Assembly (NCBI RefSeq): GCF_026410545.1 | Contig: NZ_JAPMIT010000002.1 | Coordinates: forward strand, 372,001-436,000 | Length of the DNA stretch: 64,000 nucleotides | Direction: 5' to 3' | From: Microbacterium sp. STN6 | Lineage (GTDB): Bacteria > Actinomycetota > Actinomycetes > Actinomycetales > Microbacteriaceae | Shown: in pieces, positions 44,831-53,737 of the stretch | Layout of the letters: the number at the start of each line of letters is the position of its first letter | How positions within the stretch are numbered: position 1 is the stretch's first letter | Translations under genes and position numbers: made by a program | The notes under the pieces: generated by a model | Databases searched by the model: none | What the model was told of the DNA's origin: nothing | What the model saw: the letters and a program-made list of their open reading frames with translations, nothing else

Positions 44831-45601
44831 GTGTCGACACCCCAGCCCGCGACGAAGCGAGCACGCTCGGAGCGCTCCAGACCCTCGATCTTCTGGGTGC
44901 TCGCCGCCATCATCCTGCCCATCGTCGGCCTCATGGCGAAGGTGCGCGTCGTCGATGGCGAGAAGCTGCCGAAGCACGCCGCGTGCGTCGTCGCGCCCAA
45001 CCACTACAGCGAGATCGACCCGGTCATCGTCGGCATCGCCATGTGGAAGCTCGGTCGGCTGCCGCGATTCCTCGCCAAGGGCAGCCTGTTCCGGGTGCCG
45101 GTCGGGGGGTGGTTCCTGCGCACGAGCGGGCAGATTCCCGTCGAGCGCACCGGATCGGCGCGTGGCGGCAGCCCGCTCGATGCCGCACAGCAGTTGGCGG
45201 AGCACCAGCAGGCGGTCATCGTCTACCCTGAGGGCTCGCTCACGCGTGACCCTGACATGTGGCCGATGCGGGGCAAGACCGGTGCCGCGCGCATGGCGCT
45301 GGTGCACGGGATTCCCGTCATCCCCGTGGCTCATTGGGGCACGCAGAAGGTCATGGCGCGCTACTCGAAGAAGATCCACGTGTTCCCGCCGCGTCCGGTC
45401 ACGGTCAAGGTCGGTGACCCCGTCGATCTCTCCCGCTTCCGGGGCCGCCCCGTGGACCAGGCGACGCTGCTCGAGGCCACCAACGTCATCATGGATGCCA
45501 TCACGCGCCTCCTCGAAGATCTGCGGGGCGAAAACGCGCCCGCCGAGCGCTGGGACCCGCAGGCGCACGACCAGAGGGAGACCGGGCGTTTTGAAGCGTA
45601 A
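44831..45601 (+). CDS. plsC: 1-acylglycerol-3-phosphate acyltransferase
   Basis: This 256-residue membrane-associated acyltransferase makes phosphatidic acid. It has the catalytic block NHYSEIDPVI (HxxxxD), the substrate block RFLAKGSLFRVP, and VIVYPEGSLTRD with the conserved PEGS-type motif. An N-terminal hydrophobic helix (FWVLAAIILPIVGLMAKV) anchors it. GTG start 44831. Its end overlaps gpsA by 11 bases, joining two phospholipid synthesis steps. Confidence 0.92.
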   Translation: MSTPQPATKRARSERSRPSIFWVLAAIILPIVGLMAKVRVVDGEKLPKHAACVVAPNHYSEIDPVIVGIAMWKLGRLPRFLAKGSLFRVPVGGWFLRTSGQIPVERTGSARGGSPLDAAQQLAEHQQAVIVYPEGSLTRDPDMWPMRGKTGAARMALVHGIPVIPVAHWGTQKVMARYSKKIHVFPPRPVTVKVGDPVDLSRFRGRPVDQATLLEATNVIMDAITRLLEDLRGENAPAERWDPQAHDQRETGRFEA

Positions 45602-46718
45602 GCCGACGCCGGCCAGGCGCGTCACCGTTCTCGGGGCCGGCAGCTGGGGAACCACGTTCGCCAAGGTGCTCGCCGACTCCGGCGCCGATGTGACGGTGTG
45701 GGCCAGGCGGCCCGAGCTGGCCAGGGAGATCACCGAGGCCCGCCGCAACAGCGATTACCTTCCGGGCGTGAACCTGCCACGCGGCATCCGTGCCACCGCC
45801 CGCCTCGGCGAGGCGCTCGATGGCGCCGAGCAGGTCTACGTGTCGATCCCCAGCCAGTCGCTGCGCGAGAACCTCAGCCAGCTGGTGCCGCACCTGAACT
45901 CGTCGAGCATCGTCGTGAGCCTCATGAAGGGCGTCGAGAAGTCGAGCGGGCAGCGCATGAGCGAGGTGATCGCGAGCGAGCTGCCCATCGACCCTGCGCG
46001 CATCGCGGTCGCATCCGGCCCCAACCTGGCGCTCGAGATCGCCCGCGAGCAGCCCACGGCGGCCGTCGTCGCCTCGTCGAGCCTCGAGACGGCGCAGCTC
46101 GTGGCCGTCACCGCGAGCAACAGCTACTTCAAGTGCTTCGTCAACACCGACGTGATCGGCACCGAGTTCGGCGGGGTGCTGAAGAATCTCATCGCCGTCG
46201 CCATTGGGATCGTGGATGGTGTGGGCTACGGCGAGAACACCAAGGCGTCGATCATCACGCGCGGCCTCGTCGAGATGACCGACTTCGCGGTGGCGTATGG
46301 TGCGCAGCCCGAGACGCTGTCAGGTCTCGCGGGTCTCGGCGACCTGATCGCGACCTGCGAGTCGTCGCTCTCCCGCAACAACACCGCCGGCCGGCTGCTC
46401 GGGCAGGGTTACAGCTTCGCCGACGTCGTCAAGCAGATGAACCAGACCGCCGAGGGGCTCGCCTCGGTGCGCCCCGTGCTCACGCTCGCGGCGGCCCGCG
46501 GCGTCGACATGCCCATCGTGAAGCAGGTCGGCCAGGTGCTGGCCGGTACGCTCAAACCGAGGGACATCGCGCCGCATCTGACGACCGATTCCGACCGGCC
46601 GCAGGGCGAAAGGAGCCTGGATGACGCAACGAGAAGTGGTGGCGCTTCTGTTTGGGGGGCGCTCAAGCGAGCACTCCATCAGCTGCGCGACGGCGGCGGG
46701 AGTCCTGGCCGCGATTGA
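45591..46718 (+). CDS. gpsA: Glycerol-3-phosphate dehydrogenase [NAD(P)+]
   Basis: GpsA makes sn-glycerol-3-phosphate for phospholipids. The NAD-binding VTVLGAGSWGTTFAKVLA, GVLKNLIAVAIGIVDG and GLAGLGDLIATC motifs are intact. TTG 45591 (MKRKPTPAR) is the only plausible start and lies inside plsC. The frame has no stop until 46718, giving 375 residues and a 98-base overlap with ddl. The last 30 or so residues are unusual and encoded in the ddl start region. Confidence 0.93.
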   Translation: MKRKPTPARRVTVLGAGSWGTTFAKVLADSGADVTVWARRPELAREITEARRNSDYLPGVNLPRGIRATARLGEALDGAEQVYVSIPSQSLRENLSQLVPHLNSSSIVVSLMKGVEKSSGQRMSEVIASELPIDPARIAVASGPNLALEIAREQPTAAVVASSSLETAQLVAVTASNSYFKCFVNTDVIGTEFGGVLKNLIAVAIGIVDGVGYGENTKASIITRGLVEMTDFAVAYGAQPETLSGLAGLGDLIATCESSLSRNNTAGRLLGQGYSFADVVKQMNQTAEGLASVRPVLTLAAARGVDMPIVKQVGQVLAGTLKPRDIAPHLTTDSDRPQGERSLDDATRSGGASVWGALKRALHQLRDGGGSPGRD

Positions 46719-47718
46719 CCGCGACCGCTACGACGTCATTCCGATCGGCATCACCAGGGACGGCGCGTTCGTGCTCGAACGTGACGACCCATCCGCTTTC
46801 GCGCTGAACCCCGATCACCTGCCCGAGGTGACCGACAACGGCAGCCGCGTGCGCTGGCCGGAATCGGCGACGAGCAGAGAACTCACGGTGACGGATGCCG
46901 GGGGCCAGACCCGTTCGCTCGGTGACGTCGACGTGGTGTTCCCCATTCTGCACGGCCCCTACGGCGAAGACGGAACCGTGCAGGGCATGCTCGAGCTCGT
47001 CGACCTGCCGTACGTGGGAAGCGGCGTGCTGGGCAGCGCGCTCGGCATGGACAAGCACTACACGAAGACGGTGCTCATGCAGCACGGGCTCGCGGTTGCG
47101 CCGTGGGTCACCGTGACGAAGCGTTCGTGGCGCGACGACCCCGCGAGCGTGCGCGCGGCCGTGAGCGAGATCGGCTACCCGGTGTTCGTGAAGCCCGCGC
47201 GGGCGGGCTCGAGTGTCGGTGTGAGCGCGGCAGCAGACGACGCTGCCCTGGATGCCGCGCTCGAGACGGCGTTCGCCGAAGACGACAAGGCGCTCATCGA
47301 GGCGACCCTCACCGGGCGCGAGATCGAGGTGGGCGTGCTCGGTGGCCGTCCCGGCGAGCCGGCGCGCGCGTCGCTGCCGGGCGAGATCGTCGTCTCGGGC
47401 CGCGGCTTCTACGACTTCGCTGCCAAGTACCTCGACGCCCCCGGCATCGACCTGGTGTGCCCCGCGCCGATGGATGCCGCACAGCTCGCCGAGGTGCGCG
47501 AGCAGGCGGTGCGGGCCTTCGACGCCATCGGGGCTGAGGGCCTCTCGCGCGTCGACTTCTTCCTCACCGACGACGGCTTCGTGGTGAACGAGGTCAACAC
47601 CATGCCGGGCTTCACGCCCATCTCGATGTTCCCGAAATGCTGGGAGGCGAGCGGCGTGGACTACCCGGCGCTCATCGACGAACTCATCCAGCTGGCGTTG
47701 GCGAAGCGGGAGCCGTAG
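46621..47718 (+). CDS. ddl: D-alanine--D-alanine ligase
   Basis: This 365-residue ATP-grasp enzyme joins two D-Ala for the peptidoglycan stem. It shows LLFGGRSSEHSISCATA, PILHGPYGEDGTVQGMLEL, FVKPARAGSSVGVS and VNEVNTMPGFTPISMFPK. The start lies within gpsA. The 3' end overlaps the convergent DUF3515 gene by 35 bases. Confidence 0.96.
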   Translation: MTQREVVALLFGGRSSEHSISCATAAGVLAAIDRDRYDVIPIGITRDGAFVLERDDPSAFALNPDHLPEVTDNGSRVRWPESATSRELTVTDAGGQTRSLGDVDVVFPILHGPYGEDGTVQGMLELVDLPYVGSGVLGSALGMDKHYTKTVLMQHGLAVAPWVTVTKRSWRDDPASVRAAVSEIGYPVFVKPARAGSSVGVSAAADDAALDAALETAFAEDDKALIEATLTGREIEVGVLGGRPGEPARASLPGEIVVSGRGFYDFAAKYLDAPGIDLVCPAPMDAAQLAEVREQAVRAFDAIGAEGLSRVDFFLTDDGFVVNEVNTMPGFTPISMFPKCWEASGVDYPALIDELIQLALAKREP

Positions 47719-48232
47719 GGGAGACGGACGGCGTTGGGGCCGTCGTCGGCGCCGCGAGTGCATCTGCCGCGCCCAGGCACTTGCGGGTCTGCGGGATGGT
47801 CGTGACGGCGGGCTTCAGGTCGGCCAGCACGGTGGAGTCGGAGACCTTGGTGTGATCGATCAGCACCTCGATCGCCGGGGTGCGCCCGTAGGTCGTGTAG
47901 CGCACGGCGCGATCGTTGGCGTCGTCGACGATCCAGTCGATGCCGAGCGCCGAGACGCAACGGTCGGTCGTCGGGGGCGGGCTGGCAACCCCGCAACGCA
48001 GCAGGACCGCCGCCGGGTCGCCCCAGGCGCCGGTAGCCTGCGCATCCGTTTCTCGGCTCTTCAGGCTCGCGACGGTATCGGGCAGGCGCACCGTGACGGC
48101 GGCGCACCGCGGGTTGTTCGCGTCGGCACCAGGCGAGAGCGAGACGGTCGGCGCGCAGCCGGCGAGCAGCAGCGCGAGCGCGAGGGCGGGCAGCGCCGCC
48201 AGAAGATGGGCGGGCCGGGCGATCACAAGCAT
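47684..48232 (-). CDS. DUF3515-family lipoprotein
   Basis: This 182-residue exported lipoprotein has signal peptide ALPALALALLLAGC with lipobox LAGC (lipidated Cys). The outer domain fits DUF3515: CAAVTVRLPDTVA, WGDPAAVLLRCGV and DWIVDDANDRAVRYTTYGR. A Pro/Thr-rich tail follows, encoded antisense to the ddl end. Function is unknown. It sits head-to-head with thiL. Confidence 0.87.
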   Translation of the reverse strand: MLVIARPAHLLAALPALALALLLAGCAPTVSLSPGADANNPRCAAVTVRLPDTVASLKSRETDAQATGAWGDPAAVLLRCGVASPPPTTDRCVSALGIDWIVDDANDRAVRYTTYGRTPAIEVLIDHTKVSDSTVLADLKPAVTTIPQTRKCLGAADALAAPTTAPTPSVSPTAPASPTPAG

Positions 48233-48251
48233 TCAGGCTACCGTTTGATGC

Positions 48252-49250
48252 ATGACGAACGCTGAGCGTGCCCACGCAGGAACCATCAGCGAGGTGGGGG
48301 AGATCGCCGCGCTCGAGCGCATCTTCCCGCTGCTGCCGCGTGCCGATGCCGCTCTTGTCGGCCCCGGCGACGACGCCGCGGTGCTGCGCGCGGACGACGG
48401 CCGCTTCGTCGTCACGACCGACATGATGGTGCACGGGCCGGACTTCCGCTTCGCGTGGTCGTCGCCGCATGACCTGGGCTGGAAGGCGGCCGTGACCAAC
48501 CTCTCGGACGTCGCGGCGATGGGTGCGCGCCCCACCGCGCTCGTCGTGGCCATCGCCGCGAACCCCGGCACGCCGGTCGCCGACCTCGAGGCGATCGCCG
48601 ACGGGTTCCGCGACGCGTGCGAGGCCCTCGCGCCCGGCTGCGGCGTCGTCGGAGGGGACCTGTCGGTCTCACGCACGTTCACGATTGCGGTCACGGCGTT
48701 CGGCGACCTCGAGGGGCGGGCGCCCGTGCTGCGGTCAGGGGCGCGGGTCGGCGATGCGGTGGCGGTCTCGGGCGAGCTGGGCGTCGCGGCCGAGGGGCTT
48801 CGGCTGCTGTTCACCGAGGCGGTGAACGATGACGGAACACCGGATGCCGCGCTCGCCGCGTCCGCAGCGGCTCGGCATCCGCGGCAGATCGGGGCGCAGC
48901 GCGCACCGCGGCCTCCCCTCTCAGACGGCCCGCTCGCAGCCGTGGCCGGCGCGACGGCGATGCTCGATCTGAGCGACGGGCTCGCGCGCGACGCGGGTCG
49001 GATCGCGCGTGCCAGCGGCGTCGGGGTCGACTTCGCGGCATCCGCTCTGGGTACCGATCCGCGCCTCGCGCTCGACGGCGGCGAGGATCACGGGCTGCTC
49101 GCCTGCTTCCCGCCGGGCACGCGGCTGCCTGGCGGCTTTCGTGAGATCGGCCGCGTCATCGAGGGCTCCGGCGTGCTCGTCGACGGGCGGCCGTACACGC
49201 GCGAGAGCGGCTGGGACCCCTACGCGGGCTGGGACGGCGCCGCCGGCTGA
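48252..49250 (+). CDS. thiL: Thiamine-phosphate kinase
   Basis: ThiL phosphorylates thiamine phosphate to thiamine diphosphate. The 332-residue protein shows GPGDDAAVLRADDGRFVVTT, DLGWKAAVTNLSDVAAMGA and MLDLSDGLARDAGRIA, the metal/ATP sites of the AIR-synthase-like fold. Start ATG 48252. Its end overlaps the convergent rsmD by 31 bases. Confidence 0.95.
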   Translation: MTNAERAHAGTISEVGEIAALERIFPLLPRADAALVGPGDDAAVLRADDGRFVVTTDMMVHGPDFRFAWSSPHDLGWKAAVTNLSDVAAMGARPTALVVAIAANPGTPVADLEAIADGFRDACEALAPGCGVVGGDLSVSRTFTIAVTAFGDLEGRAPVLRSGARVGDAVAVSGELGVAAEGLRLLFTEAVNDDGTPDAALAASAAARHPRQIGAQRAPRPPLSDGPLAAVAGATAMLDLSDGLARDAGRIARASGVGVDFAASALGTDPRLALDGGEDHGLLACFPPGTRLPGGFREIGRVIEGSGVLVDGRPYTRESGWDPYAGWDGAAG

Positions 49251-49855
49251 GCGGCGGCCCACCACAGTACGGTCTCGCCATAGGCGCGGGAGCGATCGGG
49301 GGCGAGGCAGTCGGGCCAGGTCGGTTCGGGCGAGCGGCTGCTGCGTTCGACGAGCACGATGGCGCCGGGGGTGAGGCGGCCGTCGAGCGCCGCGAGCGTG
49401 CGCGTGAGTTCGGCCTCGCCGAGGTCGTACGGGGGATCGAGGAAGACGACGTCGGCCCGCGGCCCCGCCGACTCGAGCCAGGTGAGCACCGGCGACACGC
49501 GCACCTCGATGGCGGGCACCGTGCCAGGGTGGGCCGCGCCTCCGCGAGCCGCGCCTTCGCGGGCTGCGCCTCCGCGAGCCGCGCGCGTCACCGCCTCCGC
49601 ATTGCGCCGGCAGACGCGGGCGGCACCGGCATTGCGCTCGACGAGAACGACGGACGCCGCTCCGCGACTCGCCGCCTCGAGCCCCAGTGCGCCCGAGCCC
49701 GCATACAGGTCGAACACCGTCGCACCGGCGAGGGAATCGCGCGCCTCGAGCGCCGAGAAGATGGCCTCGCGCACGCGGTCGCTCGTGGGCCGGGTGCCCG
49801 AGGGGGGCACGGCGAGTGAGAGGGAGCCGGCGAACCCCGCGATGATCCTGGTCAC
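49220..49855 (-). CDS. rsmD: 16S rRNA (guanine966-N2)-methyltransferase
   Basis: RsmD methylates G966 of 16S rRNA. The SAM site is TVFDLYAGSGALGLEA and the catalytic motif is VVFLDPPYDLGE (DPPY). GTG 49855 (MTRIIAGFAGS) is the likely start. The protein, about 211 residues, is lengthened by an Ala/Gly/Arg-rich insert near residues 90-108 encoded by a 15-bp tandem repeat. It is divergent from recG. Confidence 0.93.
   Translation of the reverse strand: MTRIIAGFAGSLSLAVPPSGTRPTSDRVREAIFSALEARDSLAGATVFDLYAGSGALGLEAASRGAASVVLVERNAGAARVCRRNAEAVTRAARGGAAREGAARGGAAHPGTVPAIEVRVSPVLTWLESAGPRADVVFLDPPYDLGEAELTRTLAALDGRLTPGAIVLVERSSRSPEPTWPDCLAPDRSRAYGETVLWWAAAQPAAPSQPA
49536..49580 (-). repeat. 15-bp tandem repeat inside rsmD
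   Basis: Three units of the type GCGCCTCCGCGAGCC (the middle one GCGCCTTCGCGGGCT) encode an ARGGA/AREGA insert in RsmD between the SAM site and the DPPY motif. The count is in frame and could vary between strains. Confidence 0.85.
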
Positions 49856-49895
49856 CGTGCCACGGTACCCGACCTCCCATGTCGGGGGCGCCGAA

Positions 49896-49901
49896 TAGAC
49901 T
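49896..49901 (+). promoter_or_regulatory. -10 box (TAGACT) for leaderless recG
   Basis: CCGAATAGACT ends six bases before ATG 49908, and the same 11-base string precedes ftsY at a similar distance. No Shine-Dalgarno sequence is present, so translation probably starts on a leaderless message. Confidence 0.5.
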
Positions 49902-49907
49902 CGCAGC

Positions 49908-52145
49908 ATGAACGCCCGCAGCGCCCCCGCGACGGCGGATGAGGCGCCGCCCGGCGGCGTCGGCCTTGATTCGCGCGTGGCCGGCGTCGTGGGTGGCCGC
50001 ACCGCCAGCGCCTTGACGAAGGCGTTCGGCATTGCCACGGTCGGCGACCTGCTTGCCCACTACCCGAGGCGCTACGCGCGTCGCGGCGAGCTGACGGCGC
50101 TGACGAGCCTGCCGGTCGACGAGCAGGTCACCATCGTCGCCGAGGTGCGCGAGGCACGCGAACGCAGTATGCGGGCGCGGCGCGGCTCCATCTTCGAGGT
50201 GCGCATCTCAGACGGGAGCGGCATCCTCCTGCTCACCTTCTTCAATCAGCCGTGGCGCTCCCGTGAACTGAAGCCGGGCGTGCGCGGCATCTTCGCCGGC
50301 AAGGTCACCGACTATCACGGCACGCTGCAGCTCGCGCATCCCGACTACGAGCTCTTCGAGGAGGGCGAGGGCGTGCCGGTCGACGAGGCGGCCCGGAAGT
50401 GGGCGATGGCACCCATTCCCATCTATCCGGCGACCTCCACGATCACGAGCTGGCAGTTGCAGAAGGCGATGGCGGTGGCGCTCGACGGCCTCCACGCCCT
50501 CGATGAGGTCATTCCTGCCGATGTGCGCCGAGCACGGGGTCTACTGGGCCATCGGGACGCACTCGAACTCGTGCACCGGCCCAAGACCGACGCCGACTGG
50601 CGCGCCGCGCGCGACACGCTGCGTTTCCAGGAGGCGCTGGTGCTGCAGACGGCACTGCTCGATCAGCGCGCCGCTTCCCGAGCGGTCAGCACCATACCGA
50701 GAACGTCGACCGCCGGCGGCACGCTCGAGCGCCTCGATGCCGCATTGCCGTTCACGCTCACGGGCGACCAGCAGCGTGTCGGCGACGAGATCGCCCGAGA
50801 CATGGCGTCTCACGAGCCCATGAATCGGCTCGTGCAGGGTGAGGTCGGCAGCGGCAAGACGCTCGTCGCGCTGCGCGCCATGCTCGCGACCGCCGACTCC
50901 GGCGGCCAGTCGGCGCTGCTCGCCCCCACCGAGGTGCTCGCCGCCCAGCACCTGCGCTCCATCGCCGCCGCCCTCGGTCCCGAGCTCTCGGCGCAGCTCA
51001 TGCCCACGCTGCTCACCGGTCAGCTGAGCGCGTCGGAGCGGCGCAAGGCCACGCTGCGCATCGTCTCCGGCCAGGCCCGCATCGTCGTCGGCACCCACGC
51101 GCTCCTCGGCGACGCCGTCACCTTCTTCGACCTCGGCCTCGTCGTGGTCGACGAACAGCACCGCTTCGGCGTCGAGCAGCGCGAGGCCCTGCGCCTCAAA
51201 GGCTCAACCCCGCCGCACGTGCTCGTGCTCACAGCCACCCCGATCCCGCGCACCATCGCCATGACCGTCTTCGGAGACCTCGACGTCTCGACCATCGCCG
51301 AGTTGCCGGCCGGTCGTGCCGGCATCGAGAGCTTCGTCGCGCCGCTCGCCGAGCATCCCGGGTGGGAGCGGCGTGTCTTCGAGCGCGCGGCCGAGGAGAT
51401 CGAGCGCGGCCACCAGGTCTTCGTCGTCTGCCCCGCCATCGACGCGAAGCACGACGAAGAAGCGGATGCCCCGGCGGCCGAGACGCCGGCCGGCGTCACG
51501 CCCGCCGGGGACCCGGCCGCACCCAACGCGCCTCGCGCCTCCGTCGAGTCCACGCTGGCGCTCGTTCGCGCGCACCCCCGCCTCGGCGCCGCGCGCATCG
51601 GCGTGCTGCACGGCCGCCTTCCCAGCGACGAGAAGGATGCGGTCATGCGCGCCTTCGCCGCGCACGACCTCGACCTGCTCGTGGCCACCACCGTCATCGA
51701 GGTCGGCGTCGACGTTCCGAACGCCTCGACCATGGTCGTGCTCGACGCGGATCGCTTCGGGGTCTCCCAGCTGCACCAGCTGCGCGGTCGCATCGGGCGA
51801 GGCAGCGTGGCGGGGCTCTGCCTCTTCGTCACGCACGCCGAGCAGGGCACGCTGGCTCGAGAGCGCGTGGATGCGGTCGCCGCGACCCTCGACGGGTTCG
51901 AGCTTGCGCAGGTCGACCTCGACCTGCGGCAGGAGGGCGACGTGCTCGGCAGCACCCAGTCGGGCGGCCGCTCGTCGCTCAAGCTGCTGCGCGTCACACG
52001 TGACGGCGCCCTCATCGCCGAGGCCCGTGAGGAGGCCCGCGCCATCCTCGCCACAGCGGAGGGTCTGGAGGGGCAGCCGGGCCTTCGCGCGGCACTGGCG
52101 CGACGGCTCGACGACGACGAGCGCGACTTTCTCGCGAAGAACTGA
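49908..52145 (+). CDS. recG: ATP-dependent DNA helicase RecG
   Basis: RecG remodels stalled forks and Holliday-like junctions. The 745-residue protein has the N-terminal OB wedge (EVRISDGSGILLLTFFNQPW), Walker A GEVGSGKTLVALRAM, DEQH box VVDEQHRFGVEQR and motif VATTVIEVGVDVPNAS. There is an Ala/Pro-rich insert (DAPAAETPAGVTPAGDPAAP) in the second RecA domain. Start ATG 49908 is leaderless-like. Confidence 0.95.
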   Translation: MNARSAPATADEAPPGGVGLDSRVAGVVGGRTASALTKAFGIATVGDLLAHYPRRYARRGELTALTSLPVDEQVTIVAEVREARERSMRARRGSIFEVRISDGSGILLLTFFNQPWRSRELKPGVRGIFAGKVTDYHGTLQLAHPDYELFEEGEGVPVDEAARKWAMAPIPIYPATSTITSWQLQKAMAVALDGLHALDEVIPADVRRARGLLGHRDALELVHRPKTDADWRAARDTLRFQEALVLQTALLDQRAASRAVSTIPRTSTAGGTLERLDAALPFTLTGDQQRVGDEIARDMASHEPMNRLVQGEVGSGKTLVALRAMLATADSGGQSALLAPTEVLAAQHLRSIAAALGPELSAQLMPTLLTGQLSASERRKATLRIVSGQARIVVGTHALLGDAVTFFDLGLVVVDEQHRFGVEQREALRLKGSTPPHVLVLTATPIPRTIAMTVFGDLDVSTIAELPAGRAGIESFVAPLAEHPGWERRVFERAAEEIERGHQVFVVCPAIDAKHDEEADAPAAETPAGVTPAGDPAAPNAPRASVESTLALVRAHPRLGAARIGVLHGRLPSDEKDAVMRAFAAHDLDLLVATTVIEVGVDVPNASTMVVLDADRFGVSQLHQLRGRIGRGSVAGLCLFVTHAEQGTLARERVDAVAATLDGFELAQVDLDLRQEGDVLGSTQSGGRSSLKLLRVTRDGALIAEAREEARAILATAEGLEGQPGLRAALARRLDDDERDFLAKN

Positions 52146-52212
52146 GCGTCACTCGTGCATTCGCCGAGCAAAGTAACGAATTGATAACCCTGTCAGGCTA
52201 TTCTGGAGGTCT

Positions 52213-52695
52213 ATGAACAGGATCGCCGTTGTCCCTGGATCGTTCGACCCGGTCACGCTGGGTCACCTCGATGTGATCGAGCGCGCGGCCCGCCTGTTCG
52301 ACGAGGTGCACGTCGTGGTCGTGCACAATCCGGACAAGAACGCGATGCTGCCGATCGCCCAACGGGTGTCGCTGATCGAGCGCTCCGTCGCCGACGCGGG
52401 CATCGGAGCGAACGTGACCGTCGCCTCGTGGAGTGTGGGCCTTCTCGTCGACTACTGCACCGATGTCGGCGCCCAGGTGCTCATCAAGGGAATCCGCTCC
52501 CAGGTCGACGTGGCCTACGAGACGCCCATGGCCATCGTCAACCGCCACCTCGCCGAGGTCGAGACCATCTTCATGCTGCCGGATCCGAGCCATGCGCACG
52601 TCTCCAGTTCCCTCGTTCGCCAGGTCGCCGCGCTGGGTGGCGACGTCGAGCCGTACGTGCCGAGGGCCGTCTACGAGTATCTGCAGGAGACATGA
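52213..52695 (+). CDS. coaD: Phosphopantetheine adenylyltransferase
   Basis: CoaD makes dephospho-CoA from 4'-phosphopantetheine and ATP. The 160-residue protein begins [20 protein letters not shown], with the nucleotidyltransferase [10 protein letters not shown] motif, and later shows [18 protein letters not shown] precedes the start and a TATTCT box lies at 52199. The stop overlaps the MoxR start (ATGA). Confidence 0.95.
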   Translation: MNRIAVVPGSFDPVTLGHLDVIERAARLFDEVHVVVVHNPDKNAMLPIAQRVSLIERSVADAGIGANVTVASWSVGLLVDYCTDVGAQVLIKGIRSQVDVAYETPMAIVNRHLAEVETIFMLPDPSHAHVSSSLVRQVAALGGDVEPYVPRAVYEYLQET

Positions 52696-53732
52696 ACACC
52701 TTCGCGACGCGTGAGCCAACGGATTCCTCCGTCACCCGAATAGAGGAATCGTTCGAGATCGGCCTGGAGCAGCTGCAGCGGCACGCGGAGCAGATCAGTG
52801 CGAACATCGAGTCCGTCATCGACGGTAAGCACGAGGTGGTGCAGACCGCGCTCACGGTGCTGCTCGCCGGCGGCCACCTTCTCATCGAAGACGTGCCGGG
52901 CGTCGGCAAGACCATGCTCGCCAAGGCGCTTGCAAAATCCGTGGACTGCACGGTCAGCCGCATCCAATTCACACCCGACCTGCTGCCGAGCGACGTGACA
53001 GGTGTCTCTGTCTACGATCAGGCGTCGAGGCGGTTCGAGTTCAAGCCGGGTGCGGTCTTCGCGAACATCGTCATCGGCGACGAGATCAACCGAGCGAGCC
53101 CGAAGACCCAGTCTGCGCTGCTCGAGTGCATGGAGGAGCGCCAGGTCACGGTTGACGGCAGCACGTACGAGCTGACGAGCCCGTTCGTGGTCATCGCCAC
53201 GCAGAACCCCATCGAGATGGAGGGCACGTACGCCCTGCCTGAAGCGCAGCGCGACCGGTTCATGGCGCGCATCGCCATGGGCTACCCCGACCAGGAATCC
53301 GAGCTGGCCATGCTCAACACGCGTGACACCGACAGTCCGCTCGTCTCCCTCGGCGCCATCGTGACGGCGGATCGACTGCGTGCCATGATGAGGGCTGCCC
53401 GCGGCGTCTACGCGGCCCCCGCCGTGAAGCAGTACGCGGTCGACATCGTGCGCGCCACGAGGGAAGACCACGACCTGCGGCTTGGCGCCAGCCCGAGAGC
53501 CACGCTGCAACTCGTGCGCGCCGCGAAGGCCCGGGCGGCGCTCGACGGCCGCGACTTCGTGCTGCCAGACGACATCGCCTCGCTCACCCTGCCGGTTCTC
53601 GGCCATCGCCTGCTGCCGACCAACCGGGCGCTCGGACACCACCACGAGAGCGCGGAGGTCGTCGCCGACATCCTCGAGCGCATCGTCGCGTCGGTTCCCA
53701 TTCCGGCGTCTGGCGGAGCGGCGGGCGGCTGA
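52692..53732 (+). CDS. MoxR-family AAA+ ATPase
   Basis: This 346-residue MoxR chaperone ATPase has [18 protein letters not shown] (Walker A), [20 protein letters not shown] (Walker B) and [19 protein letters not shown]. The N-terminal 45 residues are longer than in the paralogue at 35795. It heads a tight MoxR-DUF58-transglutaminase set and is coupled to coaD by ATGA. Its role is likely in assembling or activating the two membrane proteins downstream. Confidence 0.93.
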   Translation: MNTFATREPTDSSVTRIEESFEIGLEQLQRHAEQISANIESVIDGKHEVVQTALTVLLAGGHLLIEDVPGVGKTMLAKALAKSVDCTVSRIQFTPDLLPSDVTGVSVYDQASRRFEFKPGAVFANIVIGDEINRASPKTQSALLECMEERQVTVDGSTYELTSPFVVIATQNPIEMEGTYALPEAQRDRFMARIAMGYPDQESELAMLNTRDTDSPLVSLGAIVTADRLRAMMRAARGVYAAPAVKQYAVDIVRATREDHDLRLGASPRATLQLVRAAKARAALDGRDFVLPDDIASLTLPVLGHRLLPTNRALGHHHESAEVVADILERIVASVPIPASGGAAGG

Positions 53733-53737
53733 GCGCC

